Shown one piece after another: positions 40,138 to 47,840 of a stretch of 64,000 nucleotides of DNA. The DNA is from CBDESN01 sp965242495 (lineage in GTDB: Bacteria; Pseudomonadota; Alphaproteobacteria; MPNO01): positions 744,001 to 808,000 of the forward strand of contig OZ251446.1 in assembly GCA_965242495.1 (NCBI GenBank), written 5' to 3'. Both the position numbers and the translations under genes were made by a program. The notes beneath the pieces are model-generated. The model saw only the letters and a list, made by a program, of their open reading frames with translations. It was not told the DNA's origin and searched no databases. Positions within the stretch are counted from its first letter, which is position 1, and every line of letters starts with the position of its first letter.

Positions 40138-41361
40138 CTGTTCGTCGATTTCTTCTATCGGCTTCGCGCGGCGCGCGTCCCGGCGACGGTCCGCGAATAC
40201 CTGATGCTGCTCGAAGCCATGGCCAAGGGAGCGGCGGGATACGCCGTGGACGATTTTTACTATCTGGCGCGCGCGGCGCTGGTGAAGGACGAGCGGTATT
40301 TCGACACCTACGACAAGGTCTTCGCCAACTTCTTCCAGGGCGCGATGAACGCCACCGGCCGCATCTTCGAGTCCGACATCCCGGCCGACTGGCTGAAGCG
40401 GCTGGCCGAGCGCACGTTCGACGAGGATGAGATCGAGAAGCTCGAAGCCATGAGCTTCCGCGAGATGATGGACGAGCTCGCCAAGCGGCTCGCCGAGCAG
40501 CGGCGCGCGCATCATGGCGGCGACCGCTGGATCGGCGCCGGCGGCGCGTCGCCCTTCGGCAACGCCGGGCGCAACCCCGCCGGGGTCCGGATCGGCGGCG
40601 AGGGCGGCGGCGGACGCGCGACGAAGGTCTGGGAGAAGCGCGCCTTCCGCGGGCTTGACGGCGCGCTCGAGATCGGCACGCGGAACTTCAAGCTGGCGTT
40701 GCGGAAGCTCCGCCAGTTCGCCCGCGAGGGCGCCGAGGACGAGTTCGATCTCGACGGCACGATCCGCGCTACCGCCGACAACGGCGGCTATCTCGACATC
40801 CGGATGCGGCCCGAGCGTCGGAACCGCATCAAGGTGCTGCTGTTCGTCGACGTGGGCGGCACGATGGACAGCCATGTGCGGATCAGCGAGGAGCTGTTCT
40901 CGGCCGCACGTTCAGAACTCAAACATCTGGAGTATTTCTACTTCCACAACTTCCTGTACGAGCGGGTGTGGCGGAAGCACCGGCGCGGCTACGACGAGTG
41001 GGTGCCGACCTGGAACGTGCTCAACGCCTTCGGGCCGGACTACAAGGTGATTCTGGTCGGCGACGCGACGATGAGCCCCTACGAGATTACCGAGGCGGGC
41101 GGCTCGATCGAGCATTGGAACGAGGAGCCGGGCGAGGTCTGGCTGCGTCGGCTCCGCCGCCAGTTCGCCGACACGGTATGGCTCAACCCGGTTCCAGTCG
41201 GACGTTGGATGACGACGCCATCGGTGCGCATCACCCACCAGCTGATGGACGGCGGCATGTTCCCGCTGACGCTCGAAGGGCTGGACGCGGCGGTCAAGCT
41301 GCTACGCCGAGGCGGCGCGAGCGCCGCGTCTCAGCTCCGCACCCAGCCGCCGTCGACATAG
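40138..41361 (+). CDS. VWA (CoxE-like) domain protein, partner of MoxR ATPase
   Basis: 407-aa protein if read from CTG 40138. Family members begin with the FVDFFYRLRAARVPATVREYL-like segment, which here lies upstream of the first ATG (40204); no ATG, GTG or TTG occurs in frame after the stop at 40066, so an unusual CTG start 4 bases after moxR is proposed. The C-terminal VWA domain has a MIDAS-like DVGGTMDSH. Works with MoxR in protein maturation, as CoxE with CoxD. No CO-dehydrogenase genes are adjacent, but Mo-hydroxylases occur elsewhere in the window. The 3' end overlaps the convergent SDR gene by 31 bases. Confidence 0.8.
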   Translation: MFVDFFYRLRAARVPATVREYLMLLEAMAKGAAGYAVDDFYYLARAALVKDERYFDTYDKVFANFFQGAMNATGRIFESDIPADWLKRLAERTFDEDEIEKLEAMSFREMMDELAKRLAEQRRAHHGGDRWIGAGGASPFGNAGRNPAGVRIGGEGGGGRATKVWEKRAFRGLDGALEIGTRNFKLALRKLRQFAREGAEDEFDLDGTIRATADNGGYLDIRMRPERRNRIKVLLFVDVGGTMDSHVRISEELFSAARSELKHLEYFYFHNFLYERVWRKHRRGYDEWVPTWNVLNAFGPDYKVILVGDATMSPYEITEAGGSIEHWNEEPGEVWLRRLRRQFADTVWLNPVPVGRWMTTPSVRITHQLMDGGMFPLTLEGLDAAVKLLRRGGASAASQLRTQPPST

Positions 41362-42071
41362 AGCGTCTGCCCGGTGACGAAGCCGGCGTCGTCGCCGGCG
41401 AGGAACGACACCGCGCCAACCAGATCGGCCGGCGTCTGCTCGCGCTTGATCGCCTGCATCGCGGACACCGCGGCGAAACGCTCGTCGGAGCGCGGCGAGG
41501 TCACGGTCGTGCCATAGGTCCGGGTCAGGCTGGGCGCGATGGCGTTGACGGTGACGCCGTCGCCGCCCAGATCGCTCGCCAGCGCGCGGGTGAAGCCGAT
41601 GACCCCGCCCTTGCTGGCGATGTAGTGGACATAGCCGGTGACCGGCGTGTCGAACGTGTTCGACGCCAAGTTGACGATCCGGCCCCAACCGCGCGCCTTC
41701 ATGCCAGGCGCGAAGGCCCTGGCGGTGAGAAACATCGAATCGAGGTTGACCGACAGGACGCGGCGCCAGTCCTCGAAGCTCACCTCCTCGAACGGCTGAG
41801 ACGGGTAGACGCCGACGTTGTTGATCAGGATGTCGCAGCGGGCGAAGCGCCGCTCCACCTCGCCGGCGAGGCGGGCCACGTCATCGGCGACCGAGACGTC
41901 GCAGTGGACGGCGAGCGCCTCGCGGCCCATGGCGCGCACCGATTCCAGGGTCTCGTCGGCGGGCGCGATGTCGGCGACGACGATATGCGCGCCGTCCCCG
42001 GCAAGCCGGCGCGCCGAGGCCTGCCCGATCCCGCGGGCGCCGCCCGTGACGATCGCGACCCTGTCCGCCAT
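41331..42071 (-). CDS. SDR-family oxidoreductase
   Basis: 246-aa short-chain dehydrogenase, FabG-like. Cofactor motif TGGARGIG, structural NNVG, catalytic Ser in LASNTF and YxxxK in YIASKG are all visible. The basic/acidic pattern after strand 2 (VVADIA) suggests NAD preference. Role in oxidation of a hydroxy compound; substrate unknown. Convergent with the VWA gene and divergent from the cupin gene. Confidence 0.88.
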   Translation of the reverse strand: MADRVAIVTGGARGIGQASARRLAGDGAHIVVADIAPADETLESVRAMGREALAVHCDVSVADDVARLAGEVERRFARCDILINNVGVYPSQPFEEVSFEDWRRVLSVNLDSMFLTARAFAPGMKARGWGRIVNLASNTFDTPVTGYVHYIASKGGVIGFTRALASDLGGDGVTVNAIAPSLTRTYGTTVTSPRSDERFAAVSAMQAIKREQTPADLVGAVSFLAGDDAGFVTGQTLYVDGGWVRS

Positions 42072-42177
42072 GGCTTCCCCTCCCCGTCACGGCGTCGCCG
42101 CGGCCTTCGTTGCGTCCGCACGGATGCAGGGCTTATCCTGGGGCCGACCGAAACGCAAGCAGGAAGGCCGCACGCAG

Positions 42178-42594
42178 ATGAGCAGCAGCCAAGCGATGTC
42201 GTCGAAGGCGTCCGCGATGAAACTCGCGCTCGCCGCGACCCATGAGGCCCGCTACGTCGAGGGTCGGCGCGATTTCTTCAAATACCGCGATCTCGGGGTG
42301 ACCGACGCAACCGGCGGCCGCATGCGGGCGCAGGTGACCTCCGCCGAGGCCGGCCTGACGGAGCCGACCGGCTGGCACTACCATGAATGCGAGATGCAGT
42401 TCGTCTACATGCTGAAGGGTTGGGTCGATCTGGAGTTCGAGGACGGGCGCGCGGTACGGTTGGAGCCCGGCGACTCGGCGATGATCCCAGGCGGCCTCCG
42501 CCACCAGGAGACCGCGACCTCGGAGTCGCTGGAACTCCTGGAAATCTCCCTGCCTTCGGACATGGGCACGGTGAACTGCGCGCCGCCGGCATAA
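42178..42594 (+). CDS. cupin-domain protein
   Basis: 138-aa single-cupin protein. The two cupin motifs are GWHYHECEMQFVYMLKG and the later PGDSAMIPGGLRH; the two His of HYH and the His of LRHQ can bind a metal. ATG at 42178 follows AGGAAGG. It may be a small dioxygenase, isomerase or sensor. It is divergent from the SDR gene and convergent with the Csb2-like remnant. Confidence 0.83.
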   Translation: MSSSQAMSSKASAMKLALAATHEARYVEGRRDFFKYRDLGVTDATGGRMRAQVTSAEAGLTEPTGWHYHECEMQFVYMLKGWVDLEFEDGRAVRLEPGDSAMIPGGLRHQETATSESLELLEISLPSDMGTVNCAPPA

Positions 42595-42608
42595 GTCGGA
42601 TCGCCGGG

Positions 42609-43232
42609 TCAGCGTCCGGCGAACAACCCGCCGCCCTTATGCGCGGTCCGGCCAATCAATAGCGGGCCGGGCTGGGCGGCGGCGAAGACGAGGCGCAGGC
42701 GGCCGGAAAGCCCGCCGCGCGGCCCGCGGCGGAGCGCAACGACCTCTATGGCGCCGGCCGCCGGAAGCGGCCAGCCGCAACGCTGGAGCTCGGCGGCGAC
42801 ATCGGCCTTCAATGCCTCCTCATCGCCGATGCGGCGGCTATAGCGAGTCACGTCGTATTCGGTAACGCTTTCCCAGGTTCGAGAAGAGGCGAACAACGGA
42901 TCGTCCTCCGTGTCGATCGGCCATGGAACGAGCGCCAATCGGCCGGCGCGGCCGGCGCGCAGAACGTCCATCCCTTCCAGGGCGCGTGTCACTTGGCGGT
43001 GGTCGTTTGCGACTTCCCGCCAATTTATGCCGTGACGCTGCAACCGGGTCGGCGCGATATAGAGTATACGATGGCGTGGCAGGTCCGCGACGACGGCGAT
43101 ATGGCGGTGAACGCCGTCGCCGGCCGGACCACCATCTTCCTCGTGACCACTCACATAAGGAGGCAACTTCTCGCTCCGGGGCAGGCTTTGCTGCATCTGT
43201 CCTGGTTCGGACACATGTGAGACACGGCCCAT
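42609..43232 (-). pseudogene. C-terminal half of a Csb2-like (Cas5/Cas6-type, type I-U/G CRISPR) protein
   Basis: 207-codon frame. From about residue 17 on it resembles the second half of Csb2 (GSU0054 family): LPPYVSGHEEDGG, then HRHIAVV, SRTWESVTEYDVTRYSRR, and the glycine-rich RAMP-like ending GPLLIGRTAHKGGGLF. Full Csb2 proteins are more than twice as long, with an N-terminal Cas5-like half that is missing here. The first 12 or so codons come from the dispersed element at 43198-43399, so the gene was cut at that boundary. No cas genes or repeat array are seen nearby. Family call is from remembered motifs only. Confidence 0.5.
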
Positions 43233-43399
43233 CGCGCCAGTCGATATCCGGTCTTTCCATGGCCGAAAGCCTGCTTACGGCCATGGATACCCTCGGAGCT
43301 TCTGGGAGCGGCGCGTCGCCCGAAGGGCCGGGAGCGTAGCGAAGGAGTCGCGAAGCGGCTTGACCCGCCGATCCCAGAGGCCCACGCGGCGTCTCATAT
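43198..43399 (-). mobile_element. short dispersed element with inverted ends (copy 2, 202 bp)
   Basis: On the minus strand this repeats the 111-bp element at 15948-16058, with about 90 extra bases inserted in the middle (43293-43383). Ends carry the same inverted motifs (ATATGAGAC and GTCTCACATGT). No transposase. The end equivalent to the one touching the HTH gene here touches the Csb2-like remnant, in the same orientation. The other end lies 92 bases before the Rieske oxygenase start. Nothing else is recognised in 43400-43491. Confidence 0.65.
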
Positions 43400-43491
43400 C
43401 TATTGAACGAGGACACCCCGTTGACAGCGCCCCGACCTCTTCGCGACAATCACCGCGTTCGCTTCGACGCCGTTGCGGAGGGCGAGTCGGC

Positions 43492-44550
43492 ATGGACGGG
43501 GAGACCGCAGTCGAAACGCGCCGGGACGGCGCGACGGCCGGCTTGCCGCGCCGCAGGCCGTGGCCCGAGGTCGAGGAGCGGCTCAAGGCGGGGCTCCGCA
43601 ACCATTGGTATGCGCTGATCCCGTCGCGCGAGCTCGGCGCCCGGCCCGTCGCGCTCCGGCGCTGCGGCGAGGAGCTGGCGCTGTGGCGCGACGCGAACGG
43701 ACGTCCCCGCCTGTTCCGCGACGCCTGCGCGCATCGCGGCGCAAAGCTGTCGATGGGCCGGGTCGTGGGCGACGGCCTCGCCTGTAGCTATCACGGCTGG
43801 ACCTATGACGGGGCCGGCCGGTGCATCGCCATTCCGACCGAGGGCGGCGCCTGCGAACTGGCGAGAATGGCGAGCGTCCGCAGCTACCCGGCGGAAGAGC
43901 TCGGCGGGATGATCTTCGGCTTCCTGTCGGACGAGACGCAGGAGGGCGCGCCCGACCCCTGCCCGCGCCCGGAGGAGCTCACCGATCCGGGCTGGAGCGG
44001 CTTCATCCTGTCGCATCACTGGGCCGGCGCCCGCTGGTTCCGGGCGTTGGAGAATCTGGTCGATCCGCTTCACGGACCGTTCCTGCACACTGGCACCTAC
44101 ACGCTGGGCTACGGCAGCCGCCAGGACACGATCCGGGTCGAGGAGCGGCCCGACGGGTTCTTCGTCGAGCGCGTCGGGCAGAAGCTGATCAATTTCGACT
44201 ATGCGGAGTACCACTTCCCCAACTGGTTCCGGATCGACATTCCCTATCCCTGGACGGCCGGACCCGGCGGCCCGATGCGCATTCTGGTCTACGTCACCCC
44301 GATCGACGCCGACAACACCCAGGTCTACATGGTGCGCAAGCGCCGCATCACCGGATGGAAATGGTGGCTGTGGTGGACGCTGTGGCAGCTCCGCCTGCGG
44401 CGGAAGATGTACGACGTGATCGACGCGGACGAGGCGATCCTGGTCTCGCAGCGCGGCGGCCGCGCCATCGAGAACGAGTTCCTGGCCCAGTCGGACCTGG
44501 GCATCGTGCGCCTCCGCCGCATGTTCGCGGAAACGCTCGACGCCGGCTGA
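43492..44550 (+). CDS. Rieske non-heme iron oxygenase, alpha subunit type
   Basis: 352-aa aromatic-ring-hydroxylating or O-demethylating oxygenase. The Rieske 2Fe-2S motif is complete: CAHRGAKLS then CSYHGW (C-x-H and C-x2-H). The catalytic iron site is visible in ENLVDPLHGPFLH (Asp, two His). Size fits the PobA/VanA-like monooxygenase group rather than classical dioxygenase alpha subunits. ATG at 43492 was chosen as the first start with a plausible G-rich leader after the dispersed element. No reductase gene is adjacent; electrons would come from elsewhere. Confidence 0.88.
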   Translation: MDGETAVETRRDGATAGLPRRRPWPEVEERLKAGLRNHWYALIPSRELGARPVALRRCGEELALWRDANGRPRLFRDACAHRGAKLSMGRVVGDGLACSYHGWTYDGAGRCIAIPTEGGACELARMASVRSYPAEELGGMIFGFLSDETQEGAPDPCPRPEELTDPGWSGFILSHHWAGARWFRALENLVDPLHGPFLHTGTYTLGYGSRQDTIRVEERPDGFFVERVGQKLINFDYAEYHFPNWFRIDIPYPWTAGPGGPMRILVYVTPIDADNTQVYMVRKRRITGWKWWLWWTLWQLRLRRKMYDVIDADEAILVSQRGGRAIENEFLAQSDLGIVRLRRMFAETLDAG

Positions 44551-44561
44551 CGGCGCCCCAC

Positions 44562-44599
44562 AGGCCATGGCCGGGACGAGAGATGCGGGCTAGCGCATC
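44562..44599 (-). repeat. dispersed TAGCCCGYAT repeat, copy D
   Basis: Lies just after the Rieske oxygenase stop. The minus strand shows TAGCCCGCATCTCTCGTCC followed by CGGCCATGGCC. Copy E follows 31 bases later in the same orientation. Confidence 0.55.
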
Positions 44600-44630
44600 C
44601 GCCGCCGAACGGTCCGGCGAGGAAGCCCAG

Positions 44631-44664
44631 CCATGGCCGGGATGAAAAATACGGGCTATCGCAT
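44631..44664 (-). repeat. dispersed TAGCCCGYAT repeat, copy E
   Basis: Nearly the same as copy D. Its TAG (44656-44658) is the stop codon of the downstream SDR gene, as seen for copies A and B. Confidence 0.55.
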
Positions 44665-45423
44665 CACCATGCCGCCATCGACCGCAAGCAGCTGGCCGGT
44701 GACGAAATCGGAGTCGGGCGACAGCAGGAACGCCACCGCGCCGGCGACGTCGCCGGGCCATGCCTCGCGATCCAGCAGCTGGCCGGCCGCGTATTGACCC
44801 CAGCGCCGCTTCGAGGCGGATCGGGTGGCCTCGGTGTGGGTGAGGCCGGGCGCGACCGCGTTCACCGTCACGCCGTCGCCGCCGAGCTCGCGCGCCAGCG
44901 CCCGCGTCATCGCGACGACCGCGCCCTTGCTGGCGACGTAGTGCAGGAACAGGTCCGCCCCCCAACAGGCTACGTCGGAGGCGACGTTGACGATCCTGCC
45001 GGCGCGCGCAGCGCGCATCCGCGGGGCCACGGCGCGGCAGACGAGCCACAACCCCTTCACGTTGACCGCCATCACGCGGTCCCACTCCGCCTCGGCGATG
45101 TCCTCGAACCGCTGGCCGCCGAGCCCCTCGGCGAGGGCGGCGTTGTTCACCAGCCCGTCGATGCGCCCCCAACGCCCGATCACGGCATCGACCGCGGCGG
45201 TCAGAGCCGCGCCGTCGGTCACGTCGACCTCGCGAAACAACACGTCGGCGCCCTCGGCGGCGAGTTCGGCCGCCGCGGCCCGGCCCGGCCCGGCCCGGAC
45301 GTCGAGCAGCGCCACCCGCGCGCCCTCGCGGCAGCAGCGCGCGGCGAAGGCGCGGCCCAGCCCGCGCGCGGCGCCGGTCACGACGACGACCTGATCCTGA
45401 AGTCGGGCCACGCCTCGCCCCAT
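44656..45423 (-). CDS. SDR-family oxidoreductase
   Basis: 255-aa FabG-like dehydrogenase with TGAARGLG cofactor motif, NNAA, catalytic Ser in NVASDVA and Tyr/Lys in HYVASKG. Asp in LLDVRAG suggests NAD dependence. It faces the Rieske oxygenase gene; both may serve oxidation of the same aromatic or alicyclic compound, which is inference. Its stop codon is embedded in a dispersed repeat. Confidence 0.88.
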   Translation of the reverse strand: MGRGVARLQDQVVVVTGAARGLGRAFAARCCREGARVALLDVRAGPGRAAAAELAAEGADVLFREVDVTDGAALTAAVDAVIGRWGRIDGLVNNAALAEGLGGQRFEDIAEAEWDRVMAVNVKGLWLVCRAVAPRMRAARAGRIVNVASDVACWGADLFLHYVASKGAVVAMTRALARELGGDGVTVNAVAPGLTHTEATRSASKRRWGQYAAGQLLDREAWPGDVAGAVAFLLSPDSDFVTGQLLAVDGGMVMR

Positions 45424-45483
45424 CGCTGGCGGGATCGCCGATCCCTGCTATCCTGACCTTAGCACTCCCGCGAGCGCATCGTA

Positions 45484-46518
45484 ATGACCGCACCGCGCGA
45501 CGGCGCCGACGCCGACTTCCAAGTCGAGGGGCTTGCGCTCGAACGCGGCCGGCGCGCGCGGACGCGGCTGCCCGCGGCCGAACTCGCCGACGGGACCCTG
45601 GTCGAGATACCGCTGATGGCGATCCGGGGGGCGCGGCCGGGACCGGTCTTCTACGTCGGAGCCGCTTTCCACGGGGACGAGATCGCCGGCGCCGAGGTCG
45701 TGGCGCAGCTCGCATCGACGCTCGACGCCGGCGCGCTCGGCGGGACCGTCCTGCTGGTTCCGGTCCAGAACCCGCTCGCCTTCCAGGTCCGGCACCGCTT
45801 CTTCGTCGGCCATATGCTGAACTCGCCGATGGACCAGAACCCCGCCGATCCCTGGGCCGCGTTCCCAGGCGATCCGGACGGCAACATGGCGTCGATCCTG
45901 GCCCACGTCGTCTTCGACCGGCTGATGCGCCATGCCGACTACGCGATCGACATCCATACCCCGACCACCGGCGGCCGCTACGCGCCGTTCGCCTTCCTGC
46001 CGCCGACGCGCTGCGGCGCGGTCGTCGCCGAGGCCGAGGCGTTGGCCCGCGCGTTCGGAGCCGACTACATCCTGGCCAACGACAAAGGAATGTACGTCGG
46101 CGACAAGAACCCCCACACGGTCATGGCCGAGCGCGGCGTCCCGGCCTTCGGCGTCGAGATCGGCGAAGGCGGCCGGGTCGAAGGCGACGAGGTCGAGCGC
46201 GCGCTGCGCGGCGTGCGCAACGTGCTCCGCCAGGTGGGGATGCTGCCGGGCGACGCGGAGGAGTTCGGCCGCCGGCGCGTCATCCGGACCATGGAGGTCG
46301 TGCGCGCCCGGCGGGCGGGTCTCCTCCGCCGGCTGGTCGAGTTGAACGACGAGGTGGAGGAAGGCCAGGCGGTGGCGCGCATCGCCAGCCCGTTCGGCGA
46401 GACTCTGGAGGAGATCCGGGCGCCGCGCAGCGGCCCGGTCGTCCGCGTCGCGACCTTCCCCGCGGTGTCCGGCGGCGAGCGGGTGGTCCAGCTCGGGGTC
46501 GCGCGCGAAGGCGCATGA
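45484..46518 (+). CDS. succinylglutamate desuccinylase/aspartoacylase family hydrolase
   Basis: 344-aa AstE/AspA-type zinc hydrolase that removes an acyl group from an N-acylated amino acid or related amide. Zinc site: FHGDEIAGAE (His, Glu) and the later His in IDIHTPTTGG; catalytic Glu likely in VEIGEGGRV. The last about 80 residues form a biotin-lipoyl-like beta domain often fused in this group. The next gene, an M28 peptidase, starts one base after this stop, so the two hydrolases are coupled. Confidence 0.86.
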   Translation: MTAPRDGADADFQVEGLALERGRRARTRLPAAELADGTLVEIPLMAIRGARPGPVFYVGAAFHGDEIAGAEVVAQLASTLDAGALGGTVLLVPVQNPLAFQVRHRFFVGHMLNSPMDQNPADPWAAFPGDPDGNMASILAHVVFDRLMRHADYAIDIHTPTTGGRYAPFAFLPPTRCGAVVAEAEALARAFGADYILANDKGMYVGDKNPHTVMAERGVPAFGVEIGEGGRVEGDEVERALRGVRNVLRQVGMLPGDAEEFGRRRVIRTMEVVRARRAGLLRRLVELNDEVEEGQAVARIASPFGETLEEIRAPRSGPVVRVATFPAVSGGERVVQLGVAREGA

Positions 46519-46519
46519 C

Positions 46520-47827
46520 GTGAGCGCGCGCGACGCCGCCATCGGCGACATCTGGCGATCGCCCGAACTCGGCCGGGACTTCCGCCGGCTCACGTCATTC
46601 GGCGGCCGGCTGGTCGGCTCCGACGGCGAGGCCGCGGCCCGGGAATGGCTGCGGGAGCGCGCGGGCGCGGCGCGCCCGGCGCGGGTCGGCGAACACGTCT
46701 TCGCCTATGAGGGCTGGACCAACGAGACGCATCGCCTGGAACTGCGCGCCGCGCCCGGACGCGCGCTCCCCTGCCATCCGCTGCTGCGGTGCGGCGACAC
46801 GCCGGCGGCGGGCATCGACGCCGAGGTCATCGACCTGGGACGCGGCGCGCCGGCCGACTTCGCCGCCGTCGGCGACGAAATCGCCGGCCGGATCGTCCTG
46901 GCGCGGCACGAATACCCGTTCGCCGTGGGCTCGATACACCGCCGGCGCAAATACGCGGCGAGCCTGGAGCGCGGCGCGGTCGGATTCCTCATCGCCAACG
47001 ACCTCGCCGGCGAGATGCCGGTCGCCGGGTCCTGCGGGCGCGACGGGCCGGACAACATCCCCGGGCTCGGCGTGAGCTTCGAGACCGGCGCGCTGCTCGC
47101 CGGCGGCGAAGGACGCCCCGGCGTCCGCATGACCGTCCGCAACCGGCGGGCGCCGGCGCAGGCGGCCAACATCGTCGCCGAGATACCCGGGCGCGGCGCG
47201 GAATGGGTCGTGGTTTCGGCCCATTACGACGGCCACGACCTGGCTCAGAGCGCGCTCGACAACGCGACCGGCGTCGCCGCGGCGCTACAGATTCTCCGCA
47301 GCTTCGCCCCGCATGTCGGCGCGCTGCGCCGGGGCCTCCGGGTGATCCTGTTCACGGCGGAGGAATCGGCCCTGCTGGGATCGCGCCTCTACGTCGATTC
47401 GCTCGCCGAAGACGAGCTGCGCGCGATCGCCGCGGTGGTCAATCTCGACACCCTGGCGGGCAGCCCCCGCCTCGCCTGCCTGACCAGCGGGTTCGCGGAG
47501 CTCGACGAGTTCGTGCGCGCGGTGGATGCGGAGGTCGGCATCGGGTTGCGGCCGATCCGGCCGATCGCCCGCAATTCGGACCATTTCAACTTCGCCCGGC
47601 GGGGCGTGCCTGCGCTCCGGCTGATCGCCGGGTTCGACGAACCCGACGCCGGCGCGCGCTACCTGCTGACCTCGGGCGATACGGCGGACAAGGTGGCGAT
47701 GGGCGAGTTGAAGCTGGCGACGCTGGCCGCGGCCGAACTGGCCTGGGCGGCCCTCGACCGGCCCGGCCCGATCACGGCGCACAAGTCGTCGGACGAGATG
47801 GCGGCGCTGATCGAGGCAGGCGCGTAA
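46520..47827 (+). CDS. M28-family zinc aminopeptidase
   Basis: 435-aa peptidase with PA-like insert (about 90-200) and an M28 catalytic domain. Zinc and catalytic residues are all visible: SAHYDGH, the Asp in DNATGV, EE in FTAEES, NLDT and the His in SDHFNF. GTG start immediately follows the previous stop. No signal peptide is seen. Together with the AstE-like enzyme it probably trims an imported N-acyl peptide or amide. Confidence 0.87.
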   Translation: MSARDAAIGDIWRSPELGRDFRRLTSFGGRLVGSDGEAAAREWLRERAGAARPARVGEHVFAYEGWTNETHRLELRAAPGRALPCHPLLRCGDTPAAGIDAEVIDLGRGAPADFAAVGDEIAGRIVLARHEYPFAVGSIHRRRKYAASLERGAVGFLIANDLAGEMPVAGSCGRDGPDNIPGLGVSFETGALLAGGEGRPGVRMTVRNRRAPAQAANIVAEIPGRGAEWVVVSAHYDGHDLAQSALDNATGVAAALQILRSFAPHVGALRRGLRVILFTAEESALLGSRLYVDSLAEDELRAIAAVVNLDTLAGSPRLACLTSGFAELDEFVRAVDAEVGIGLRPIRPIARNSDHFNFARRGVPALRLIAGFDEPDAGARYLLTSGDTADKVAMGELKLATLAAAELAWAALDRPGPITAHKSSDEMAALIEAGA

Positions 47828-47840
47828 GCCGCGCCCCGCG

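Noticed and set aside
42609..43232. Complete CRISPR-Cas locus around the Csb2-like remnant
   Set aside because: No regularly spaced direct repeats and no cas1, cas2, cas7, cas8 or helicase motif anywhere in the window.
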